A DNA stretch of 64,000 nt, from NCBI GenBank assembly GCA_028821405.1, contig JAPPGK010000024.1:1-64000 (forward strand). The letters are read 5' to 3'. The notes beneath the pieces were generated by a model. It made no database searches, was not told the DNA's origin, and saw only the letters and a program-made list of their open reading frames with translations. Position 1 is the stretch's first letter; each line of letters opens with the position of its first letter. The stretch is from Gammaproteobacteria bacterium. GTDB lineage: Bacteria > Pseudomonadota > Gammaproteobacteria > Pseudomonadales > Azotimanducaceae. Position numbers and translations under genes: made by a program. This document shows, piece by piece, positions 18,578-26,605 of this stretch.

Positions 18578-19450
18578 GTGGTGGCGCTCTTGAGCGGCCT
18601 CGGCATCAACCATCTAGACGGAAGCTTCGGCGTCGAAGTGCCGGACATCGACCTCCCCGGTATCGCCGATGCCGACCTCAGAACCGTTCTACTTCACCTC
18701 TACGATCAACGCTTCGTGGTGCTTCGAACGCAGGGCCTAACCAAGCCGCAGTTCGTGCGGTTCGCCCGTCGGCTCGGCGACCCGATCCGTTTGAGCGGGG
18801 ATCCCGACTTCCCGGAGATCGCCCATATCACCAATGTCGGGATCGACGCCAAGGCGCGCAGGCTCGGTGCCGCGCATTGGCACACCGACCAGTCGTTCCG
18901 AAACCAGGTGTCCTCGATCACCATGCTGTACTCGGTAAAGGCACCTGGCCAGGGTGGCGAGACGAAGTTCTGCGACATGGCAGGTGCCTATGCGGCACTG
19001 CCCGGGACAACGAAGCGCAGGATTGAAGACCTGACCGTCGTCCACCGCCACGGCGTATCGGTGGCAGCCCGCCCGGGCGACCATGTCCCCATACCGCCCA
19101 AGGGATGGGATCAGAGCACGACCGTCACCCACCCCCTGGTGAGGCGCCACCCCATCACAGGCCAAAAGACCCTGTACGCCATCAACGGGACTAGCCAGGG
19201 GATCGTCGGCATGGACCAGGCCGAAGCGGAGTCGCTCCTGAACGAATTGTGCGACCACGCCTTCCAGGACCGGTTCGTGGCACGCCACAAGTACCGAGTC
19301 CACGATCTCATCCTGTGGGACAACCCGACGACCATGCACAGCGCCACGCCGATGGCCGCCGCAACGGGCCCCGACGACACCCGGCTATTGCACCGGATCA
19401 GCTTGCGCGGCACTCCGTCGGTCTTCCGGTACGCGGAGACCGCGGCATGA
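18578..19450 (+). CDS. TauD/TfdA-family Fe(II)/2-oxoglutarate dioxygenase
   Basis: About 290 residues. The iron-binding facial triad is visible as HWHTDQSF (His and Asp) and TTMHSATP (distal His), with the 2-oxoglutarate-binding Arg in LLHRISL. Family members hydroxylate taurine, aryloxyalkanoates and other small acids. The start is uncertain: GTG at 18578 or 18581 is preferred because a TATACT box lies between it and the upstream TTG (18548). It overlaps the DUF427 gene by ATGA, so the two form a coupled pair. Substrate unknown. Confidence 0.9.
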   Translation: MVALLSGLGINHLDGSFGVEVPDIDLPGIADADLRTVLLHLYDQRFVVLRTQGLTKPQFVRFARRLGDPIRLSGDPDFPEIAHITNVGIDAKARRLGAAHWHTDQSFRNQVSSITMLYSVKAPGQGGETKFCDMAGAYAALPGTTKRRIEDLTVVHRHGVSVAARPGDHVPIPPKGWDQSTTVTHPLVRRHPITGQKTLYAINGTSQGIVGMDQAEAESLLNELCDHAFQDRFVARHKYRVHDLILWDNPTTMHSATPMAAATGPDDTRLLHRISLRGTPSVFRYAETAA

Positions 19451-19728
19451 AGGCAGTGTGGAATGGCCGCGTGATCGCCGAGAGCGACGACACGGTGGTG
19501 GTGGAGGGAAACCACTACTTCCCGCGTTCCGCACTAGTCAACGACCTGATCTCACCCAGCGGCACGACGACCATCTGCTCGTGGAAGGGCACAGCGCACT
19601 ACTACCACCTGACCGTGGACGGCGAGACCAACCGAGACGCGGTCTGGTACTACCCGTTACCGAAACCCGCCGCGCGTCAGATCGAAGGTCGGGTTGCGTT
19701 CTGGCATGGCGTGGAAGTGACGCCTTGA
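19447..19728 (+). CDS. DUF427 domain protein
   Basis: A 93-residue small beta-rich protein that matches DUF427 along its length: KAVWNGRVIAESDDTVVVEG, then YFPRSALVNDLI, TTTICSWKGTAHYYHL, RDAVWYYPLP and GRVAFWHGVEV. The fold is known, but the function is not settled. The ATG at 19447 overlaps the dioxygenase stop. The tight pairing suggests a shared pathway. Confidence 0.9.
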   Translation: MKAVWNGRVIAESDDTVVVEGNHYFPRSALVNDLISPSGTTTICSWKGTAHYYHLTVDGETNRDAVWYYPLPKPAARQIEGRVAFWHGVEVTP

Positions 19729-19760
19729 CCGGACTGCGGCTCGGACAGCGTCAGGTCTAG

Positions 19761-20168
19761 TCACGGCGCTGGCGCATCTCGCCGGAGCATCTCGACATAC
19801 ATGTCGATGAATCGGTCTTGACCGATGTCGCCCGCCGCAAGCTCGATGACCAAGTCGGCGAGCTCGATCCCGTGCGTATTTGCGATGATCCTCTCGCCAT
19901 TCATCAACAGGATCAGGTCGCCAACGGCGAGCGCAGTGCGCTTGTTCGCGTCGTTGAACGGGTGACCGACCACAAACGCGTAGACGGCGAATGCCGCAAC
20001 CTGCTCGACACTCGGGTCTTCGAATTGGTATGCGAGGTTCATGTGGATTCGACCGAGTACGGCCCCAAGGGATGTGCCCGCCCGGGATCCCGGCAATCCA
20101 CCGTGCCTTGCTAGCAGGTGCTCGTGCAGGTCGGCGATCTGCTGCTCGGTGGGTAGGGCGATGCTCAC
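19761..20168 (-). CDS. doc: Doc-type toxin (Fic fold)
   Basis: A 135-residue death-on-curing toxin. The catalytic loop is HPFNDANKRTAL, the Doc variant (NKR) of the Fic motif, associated with phosphorylation of EF-Tu rather than AMP transfer. Start at the GTG at 20168, overlapping the antitoxin stop as GTGA; open sequence upstream is out of family. Helices around ASLGAVLGRIHMNLAYQFED and the C-terminal FIDMYVEML complete the fold. Complete and probably active, with its Phd-like antitoxin upstream. Confidence 0.93.
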   Translation of the reverse strand: MSIALPTEQQIADLHEHLLARHGGLPGSRAGTSLGAVLGRIHMNLAYQFEDPSVEQVAAFAVYAFVVGHPFNDANKRTALAVGDLILLMNGERIIANTHGIELADLVIELAAGDIGQDRFIDMYVEMLRRDAPAP

Positions 20169-20392
20169 CGCTTCGACAGATAGGCGAGGACTTCCGACCG
20201 CTGATCGAGAATCGACTGGGTCAGTTCGGCCACCCGGGCGTCGTCGGTGGTGGCGAAGGCCAGGGACTCGATGGGCACGTAGTATCCCTCCACCTTGCTG
20301 TTGCGCAGGATGGCTGTCGGTTTTCTCTCGTCGAGGATCCGACTCGCCTGCTGTTTGAGTTCCGTCATGGTCACGTATCGCATGGCATCCAT
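20165..20392 (-). CDS. phd: Phd/YefM-like antitoxin
   Basis: A 75-residue antitoxin. MRYVTMTELKQQASRILDE and the following AILRNSKVEGYYVPIESLA match the Phd/YefM DNA-binding fold. The C-terminal helix (VAELTQSILDQRSEVLAYL) would inhibit Doc. Two ATG codons (20392, 20383) are possible; both precede the conserved YVTMTEL. It is coupled to doc by overlap and should autorepress the pair. Confidence 0.88.
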   Translation of the reverse strand: MDAMRYVTMTELKQQASRILDERKPTAILRNSKVEGYYVPIESLAFATTDDARVAELTQSILDQRSEVLAYLSKR

Positions 20393-20505
20393 CGGTGCTG
20401 ATATCGGTACCGAATCGTAGCACCGAAATCGGTTCTTGTAAGGGGACATCCCCAGGCCGCGTCCAGACGTGCCGTCAGTCTCCTGCGACCTTGCAGTCTG
20501 TCCCG

Positions 20506-20733
20506 TCACCCGGAGGCGGCTACGAACTGAAACACGTCTTCGAGCGGCTGGCCGAACACGTGGGCAATCCGGAACGCGACCTCGAGCGACGGCGAATACT
20601 TGCCGCCCTCAATCGCGTTGACCGTCTGCCGGGTGACACCGATCTGGTCGGCGAGTTGCTGCTGCGTCATCTCGCCGTGGCGGAACCGCAGCGTCCGGAT
20701 CTGGTTGCGGATGCTCGTCCCCGACTGAGCCAC
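20506..20733 (-). CDS. XRE-family regulator
   Basis: A 75-residue single-domain helix-turn-helix protein: SIRNQIRTLRFRHGEMTQQQ, then LADQIGVTRQTVNAIEGGKY and SPSLEVAFRIAHVFGQPLED. This is the compact Cro/cI type often encoded next to a small membrane protein. GTG start two bases after the stop of that membrane gene. The palindromes overlapping the promoter upstream are its likely target. Confidence 0.92.
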   Translation of the reverse strand: MAQSGTSIRNQIRTLRFRHGEMTQQQLADQIGVTRQTVNAIEGGKYSPSLEVAFRIAHVFGQPLEDVFQFVAASG

Positions 20734-20735
20734 GT

Positions 20736-21155
20736 TCAGATTCCCCGGCGGTAGTAGACGATCTGCAGCACATCCTTCGCCATCTCGGAACCGAACAGCG
20801 AAATGAGCAGAAGATGCGCCACCCAGATGCCGCCCACCGACAGTGTCAGCGCCATGATGGCGCCAACGACGCCGACGCCCAGAATCCACGACGAACGGCT
20901 CTCTGCGCGGCAGCCGATGAGCCGGTCGCGCTCGTCGGCCTCGTCCGACCGGCTGGCGATCGCCGCGACCACGTGTCCTGCGACATTGATGCCCACGACG
21001 AGGACGATCGCCACCGCGAAGACCGGCACGAAGGCCGGCAGGGCACTGACACCGTTCGAAAGCATGAGGCCTGCGACGACAAGGTAGCCGCCCAAGCCGA
21101 CGACAAGACTGGCAAGCTGAATCCAGACGCTCTTCTCCTCGAAGGACGTATCCAT
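20736..21155 (-). CDS. Small four-span membrane protein paired with XRE regulator
   Basis: About 139 residues with four predicted membrane segments (IQLASLVVGLGGYLVVAGLM, PVFAVAIVLVVGINVAGHVV, ILGVGVVGAIMALTLSVGGI and AHLLLISLFG). A charged loop SRSDEADERDRLIG separates the middle spans; the same loop type is seen in DUF2178-like proteins that sit beside XRE regulators. Function unknown; it may modulate or be regulated by its partner. The start ATG at 21155 follows the palindromic promoter. An ATG at 21185 is possible but would lie within the operator. Confidence 0.75.
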   Translation of the reverse strand: MDTSFEEKSVWIQLASLVVGLGGYLVVAGLMLSNGVSALPAFVPVFAVAIVLVVGINVAGHVVAAIASRSDEADERDRLIGCRAESRSSWILGVGVVGAIMALTLSVGGIWVAHLLLISLFGSEMAKDVLQIVYYRRGI

Positions 21156-21183
21156 GGCGCTTCCTAAGTCTGGTGGAGTTGAC

Positions 21184-21236
21184 ATGATGTCAAATATACT
21201 AGACATCATCGTCGGCGTGTCAAGAATTATTGACAC
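21184..21236 (-). promoter_or_regulatory. Promoter with two palindromic operators
   Basis: Read on the minus strand, TTGACA (21218-21223) and TAGTAT (21196-21201) form a promoter with a 16-bp spacer. Two perfect inverted repeats overlie it: GTGTCAA-taattc-TTGACAC (21217-21236) across the -35, and ATGATGTC-N10-GACATCAT (21184-21209) across the -10. Both contain TGTC/GACA half-sites. This is strong evidence for repression, most simply by the XRE protein of the operon. Confidence 0.75.
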
Positions 21237-21403
21237 GGAGTCGGGGACGGCTGCGCCGGGTCGGAGGCGAGTCACGGTGCCGGGCAGCGCGTGGACTGTC
21301 ACGCGAACGCATACACGGCCGAGCCCGCGACCCTCGGGTCGTCGAATTGTTAAGCTGCCGCACAAACGGAACTGACGAGACGAGGAGAACGGCTCTCGAC
21401 GCG

Positions 21404-22525
21404 ATGAAGGTCACCCATGTGCAACACTTCCTGGTCCACCCCGGACGCGGCAAGAACCTGTGCTTCGTTCGTGTCGACACCGATGAGGGCGTTTACGGCT
21501 GGGGCGAGTGCTACACGCAATCGGATCGCGATCTTCAAGTCACTGCCCACATCGATCAGATCAAGCGCTACCTGATCGGTCGCGATCCGGGTCGCATCAA
21601 GGTGTTCACCCAGACGACCTTCGACGACTTCGCGGCACGGCGGGGATCGATGGATCTCTACTGCGCAGTCAGCGGACTCGAGCAGGCGCTCTGGGACATC
21701 AAGGGCAAGGCCGCCGGGATGCCCGTGCACGCGCTCCTAGGCGGGGCTTGCCGCGACCGCATCCGGGTCTACGCAAACGGCTGGTCCGGGGGTGCCGGGT
21801 CGCCCGATGAGTTGGGTGCGAAGGCCGCCGCGATCGTCGCGGGCGGCTTCAGCGCGCTGAAGTTCGATCCCGTGCCCGGTCCCTGGCGAACGTTCGTCGA
21901 CAAGGACGTCGAACAACGCGCCATCGAAAACGTACTCGCGGTTCGCGACGCGGTGGGGACCGATGTGGATATCCTCGTCGAGATGCACCGGCGGTTGGCC
22001 CCGATGCACGCCGTGCGGATTGCCCGCGCCATCGAGAGCGCAAGGCCGTTCTGGTTCGAGGAACCGGTTCTGGCCGAAAACGTGCCCGCCTTGGCCCGAG
22101 CAAGCCGCGACATCAACATTCCCGTCGTTACCGGCGAGGCGCTCTACACCAAGTTCGATTTCCGCGAGGTGTTCGAACGGGCCGCCGCCGACATCATCAA
22201 TCCCGACGTCTGCAATGTTGGCGGCATCCTGGAACTCAAGGAAATCGCGGCGATGGCGGAGGCCTACTTCGTTGCCGTGTCGCCGCACAACTACAACAGC
22301 ACGACCGTGGGATTGGCCGCTACGCTTCACGCCTCGGCGACGATGCCGAATTTCCTGATCACCGAGTATTTCGTGAACCTCGAGGAACTGGGTTTCGAGA
22401 TCGCCGTTGATCCCTGGCGCGTCGTCGACGGCTACATCGATCTACCGAAGGGACCGGGATTGGGCATTGACCTCGACGAGGCCGCACTCGCGGCCTATCC
22501 CTACCAGCCGTTCCCCATGCGATAG
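21404..22525 (+). CDS. Enolase-superfamily sugar-acid dehydratase-like
   Basis: A 373-residue mandelate racemase/muconate lactonising family member. The N-terminal capping domain is followed by the barrel. Metal ligands appear as LVEMHRRLAP, FWFEEPV and GEALYTKF, and the catalytic His is in SPHNYNST. NPDVCNVGGI is also conserved. The EMHRR and SPHNYN pattern resembles galactonate/mannonate dehydratases (GalD-type), so dehydration of an aldonic acid is likely. Note that the first ligand position is Glu where Asp is usual. Start at the ATG at 21404; the frame is open upstream but lacks similarity. Substrate not determined. Confidence 0.9.
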   Translation: MKVTHVQHFLVHPGRGKNLCFVRVDTDEGVYGWGECYTQSDRDLQVTAHIDQIKRYLIGRDPGRIKVFTQTTFDDFAARRGSMDLYCAVSGLEQALWDIKGKAAGMPVHALLGGACRDRIRVYANGWSGGAGSPDELGAKAAAIVAGGFSALKFDPVPGPWRTFVDKDVEQRAIENVLAVRDAVGTDVDILVEMHRRLAPMHAVRIARAIESARPFWFEEPVLAENVPALARASRDINIPVVTGEALYTKFDFREVFERAAADIINPDVCNVGGILELKEIAAMAEAYFVAVSPHNYNSTTVGLAATLHASATMPNFLITEYFVNLEELGFEIAVDPWRVVDGYIDLPKGPGLGIDLDEAALAAYPYQPFPMR

Positions 22526-22576
22526 GGCCCGACGAGCTCAAGCGTCGTGGCTCTCGGTCCCGCCAATGCCAAGGTG

Positions 22577-22837
22577 TCATCGAACAGGCTCATGATCGTA
22601 CGCATCGACCAGGTAGCGGTCGTGGTTCGCGGCAAGATCGGGGTGCTTCGAGCGGTAGCGTCCAACCAGTTCGCGAGCCCGCTGCGCTAGTTCCCTTCGG
22701 TCCCGTGCAGGATGTCGGACCAAGTATTCGGCAACGCCTACCCGCACCAGAGCCGCCACCGATCGTCCTTCCAACAGCGCTCGTTCCCTGAGCGCCCTAG
22801 CTTGACTCTCCGTCAACTGGATCTGTGTTCTGATCAT
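22577..22837 (-). CDS. Orphan ribbon-helix-helix antitoxin-like protein
   Basis: An 86-residue protein. MIRTQIQLTESQARALRERA begins a CopG/RHH DNA-binding domain, and GRSVAALVRVGVAEYLVRH completes it. The C-terminal tail (ANHDRYLVDAYDHEP) is typical of antitoxins paired with PIN toxins. No toxin follows: only about 50 bp separate its stop from the end of the neighbouring gene. It is therefore an orphan. Confidence 0.8.
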   Translation of the reverse strand: MIRTQIQLTESQARALRERALLEGRSVAALVRVGVAEYLVRHPARDRRELAQRARELVGRYRSKHPDLAANHDRYLVDAYDHEPVR

Positions 22838-22877
22838 GACGGCATGACATCAATCCTGCTCGATGAACAGGTGCGCC

Positions 22878-25630
22878 TCAGGAACCGAACGTCCTCCGCA
22901 CATCGATTCCCCAGTAGCGCGGATACAGCAACGAGCCCGTCAGCCGGTAGAAGCTGTTGTGGTCCCCCGTGCCGATGCCGCGCAGGCTGTTCGCGTCGAA
23001 GAGATTGTCGACGAATGCCGACACCCGCAGGGATTCGTCCAGGTTGAGCCAGGTAAGCCTCACATCCACCCGGGTGCGGGCAGGCACTTCGTCCAGGTCT
23101 CGTTCCAGCTGGGTTGTGTAGTAGGCACCCGTATAGCTGACGCTACCGCTGGCAATGAAACGACCGTCCATGCCGGGCCATTCGTAGCTCGCCCAGAGCG
23201 TGGCCTTCTGTTCCGGGATGCGTTTCAGGTTGTTGCCGATGAGATCGGTGACGCGGTTGCCGAAGAGCGGTACGGGTCGCTCCGGGTTGTCGTCCTCGGC
23301 GATGGTGTAGCTGTCCTGGTACTCGGTATCGGTGAACGAGTAGTTGGCGTTGATGGTGAGTGCATCCGTCGGCAGCCAGGTGATGTCCGCCTCGAATCCG
23401 GAGTTGCGAGCGTCGCCGGTGTTGGTCGGCACGTCGCGGACGACGTCCTGGATCGGATCGTAGCTGTCGATCTGGTCCTGGTAGTTCTCGTAGTCGTAGG
23501 TGTAGACCGCCATGTTGAGCTGAAGGGTCTCGTCGAGGAGCGTGCCTTTGTAGCCGACTTCGAAGGCGAGCACATGCTCCTGGTCGTAGGACAGCGGCGT
23601 GATGCTGCCGGGCTCGCCGGCCCGGGCATCGGCGATACCGAGACCATAGCCGCCGGCGCGGTAGCCGGTCGTGGCTGACAGGTAGACGAGCGTTAAGTCG
23701 TCGGGTGTCCAGTCGAGGTTCAGCCGCCAGCTCACGTCGCCCCAGGCATCGCTGTCCTGGGCGCGCCCCGCCCAGCTCAACGGAATCCCGGCAAGACGCA
23801 GCGGTGTCTCGCACTCGACGGCGGTGAACGCGCAGGTCGGGACGATGGGGTTGGCGGGATTGCCGGTCGGCAAGGCCGCACCCATGAGAATGTTCGTCAT
23901 GCTGAGGTCCGTCTGGCCGACGACAAGGGCCGGCGAGGGAAGCAGGAAGGGATACAACGCGGCAAAGGCACCGAGAAAGTTGATCTCGACGTAGCCGCCC
24001 CGGTTCTCGAACACGGTCTTGTCGTCCTCAGCCCAGCGCAAACCGGCGGTCAACGCCCACTGTTCGTCGATGCGGTACGTTCCCTGGGCGAATGCGGCGT
24101 ACTGGTCGGTCTCGCTCTTGTTCTTGTGCCGGTAGATGTCGCCCGAGCCGTCGCCGCCGACCCAGCGCCCCGACAAGGTCGTGCCGATGGGCGCCTCGTC
24201 CAGGCCTACGGCGGGACCGATGCCGGCGACCTGCATGATGGACGCGCCGCCGAACAGGGCAAGCGGCGCGTCGAGGAAGCCATAGCTCGCCGCGTTGGTC
24301 ACACGTCCCTGGGCGGCCGTATTGGTGATGGTGTAGTCCTGCAGGCGGTTGCTGTAGAAGTTGTAGACGCCGGCGGTGAGTTCGAGGCGGTCACCCACGT
24401 CCCAGAGCAGTTGCAGCTCGTGGGAGTAGGTGTAGACGTCCTCCAGAACCGTGTTGGATCCCTGCGAAATCACGCCGTCGGAGATGTCGTTGTCGAAGTC
24501 GAACGTGTATTCGAAGTCGGAGTAGCCGAGCAGGTAGCGGACCGTCACGCTCTCGCTGGCATCCCAAGTCACGTCCAAGCTGACCGACTCGTGGTCGAAC
24601 TCCTCGTTGTTGTAGCCGTTCGTGAGCACCTCCTGATCGATCTCGTCAAGATCGCCTGCGCCGTTCAAGTGCGGCGTACCGCCGAAGGCATGCACCGGCA
24701 TCTGCGGCGCCGGATCGACGCCCGGCCGGGGCGGCGCACCCCACGCCACCGCACCCGTGTAGGGATCCGTGAACCGGTGCGCGCCGGGCGTCCCTTCCGG
24801 CACGGCGACCAGGCCATAGGCGAACAGGTTGGTGCTGCGCATGCCGCGAAGGCCGCCGTAGCCCTCGTCGAGGATGACCGGACGGTCGATGTCACGGAGC
24901 GACCGACGGTCGTTGTAGCGGGTTTTCACCGAGATGCTGTCTGACGGCTTGAAGAGAAAGGTGATGGCGGCGTTCTGGTCGTTGATGGAGTTCACGTCGG
25001 GCGAACCCGCCAGTCCCTCCTTGGAGCCGTCGCGCCGACGCTTGGAGCCGACAAAGCGGAACGCCAGGAGATCATCCACGATGGGGCCCGAGACCACGCC
25101 GTAGCCCTCGTGGCTCTTGAGCCGCCGAATTGTCCACGTAGCTCGCCGGACCAGTCGAATGTCGGCTCGCGGGTGATGTAGTTCAGCGCGCCGCCGATGG
25201 AGTTGCGCCCGTAGAGCGTGCCCTGGGGACCGCGCAGGACCTCTACCCGCTGCACGTCGTAGAGTGCGTTCTCCGTCGAAGCGATCCCGAAGTCCTCGGA
25301 GTAGATTCCGTTGTAGTAGGTGGCCACGCCTGGGTCGCCGCCAAGAGCCCGGAAGTTGCGACCGACGCCGCGGATGCGGATGTCGTAAGGGTCGCGTGTC
25401 GTGGCGGGAATGAAGTTGACGAGTTCATCGGGCGACTGGATGCCAAGTTCCTCGATCGCGTTCTCGTCCAAGGCGGTGATGGAAATGGATGTGTCCGAGA
25501 CCGTGGACTCGCGTTTCTCGGCCGTAACCACGACCTCTTCGATGGCGCGCTGGCCACCGTCTGGCTCGTCCTGTGCCGCCGCACAGACTGCAAGACAACC
25601 GAACAACAGAAATACCGTGAATCTGGACAT
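22878..25630 (-). pseudogene. TonB-dependent receptor, split by one frameshift
   Basis: An outer-membrane TonB-dependent receptor of about 917 codons. The signal peptide and TonB box region (IEEVVVTAEKRESTVSDT) are followed by a plug domain (VEVLRGPQGTLYGRNSIGGA) and a beta-barrel ending in RYWGIDVRRTFGS. The first frame is good from 25630 to about 25118; the second continues from about 25115. Between TCA and AGC only two bases remain (25116-25117), so one base is missing, and restoring it gives a typical plug-barrel junction (EGYGVVSGPIVDDLLAFR). The rest shows no decay, so this is either a recent mutation or a sequencing error. The adjacent sulfatase suggests uptake of a sulfated or polymeric substrate. 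Confidence 0.88.
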
Positions 25631-25805
25631 CGTCCCTCCCTTAACATGCTCCCCTAGTGCCCGAAAGCGTCATGCGCCCGGCTCAAACCACCGAGCTTCC
25701 CACGCCGCAACCCTCCCACTATCCCGAACCTGCCGCAAGGGGGTTTTTGCCATATGCGGACCGCCCGCCAGGCAGGCGCTACGGCCACCGGAGCGCCGTG
25801 GAATT

Positions 25806-26588
25806 TCAGGTTCGTTGACGCGCGCTGGGCTGCTCCGAAACCCGGTAGCGGTATTCGTAGAGCGGCTCGAAACCCAATGCCGCATACAGGCGCCGGGCGG
25901 TGGCATTGTCGTTCAAGACCTGCAGGTAGGCCGTGCGGGCGCCCCTCTCGGCGGCGTGCTTGAGGAGGCCCCCGACGAGCGCGCGACCGTGTCCACGACG
26001 ACGGCACCGCGGATGAACGACGATGTCGAACAGCCCGACGATTTCCCGTTCGACGACGGCCAATCCGCATGCCACCGGTTCGCCGTCTTCGAGGATCGAA
26101 CCGAACACCGTCTCGGCGCGAATGGCCCTCAGGATCGCGCGGTGCAGCTCCGAGGCCGTCCGAGCCGCCCGTGCGTCGCTGACCGGCGGCTCCTGCACGT
26201 TGGCGTAGGTCGCCAGGAAACTCGCGACGGGCACCAGCGAGAATGCATCGGCAACGTCGAACTCGCCCGTCGCCAGCGCGCGATGCAGCACCTGGGTCGG
26301 GTCGACGCTCGCGTAGCCGCGACGGGCTAGCAGTTCATCGAGCGCACCTTCCTCGGAGACGGTCGTCAACCGGAAAACGGTCCGCAACCCCTCCCGCGCA
26401 TACAGGTCCTCGCAATAGCGGATCTTCTCCGACGGGGGCTGTGTGGCCGGGTATAGCGGCGTGACCGAATTGGCGCGCTTCGTGAAACCGCGGGTAAAGC
26501 GGAGCACCCAGCCGTCGAGCACGACTTGGTGCAAGGCGGGCCACGCGTTGAGCGAAGCCTCTTCTACTTGCCGAGCCAGACTTACCAC
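25806..26588 (-). CDS. GNAT-family N-acetyltransferase
   Basis: A 260-residue protein. The C-terminal half is a GNAT domain: FDIVVHPRCRRRGHGRALVG is the acetyl-CoA pyrophosphate loop (motif A), and YLQVLNDNATARRLYAALGF is motif B. The N-terminal half (WVLRFTRGFTKRANSV) matches the atypical leading domain of GNAT_acetyltr_2-like proteins of this size. Substrate unknown. It lies 17 bp after the sulfatase gene and in the same direction, so the two are probably co-transcribed. Confidence 0.88.
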   Translation of the reverse strand: MVSLARQVEEASLNAWPALHQVVLDGWVLRFTRGFTKRANSVTPLYPATQPPSEKIRYCEDLYAREGLRTVFRLTTVSEEGALDELLARRGYASVDPTQVLHRALATGEFDVADAFSLVPVASFLATYANVQEPPVSDARAARTASELHRAILRAIRAETVFGSILEDGEPVACGLAVVEREIVGLFDIVVHPRCRRRGHGRALVGGLLKHAAERGARTAYLQVLNDNATARRLYAALGFEPLYEYRYRVSEQPSARQRT

Positions 26589-26605
26589 ACGCTTGACCGG
26601 GGCCT

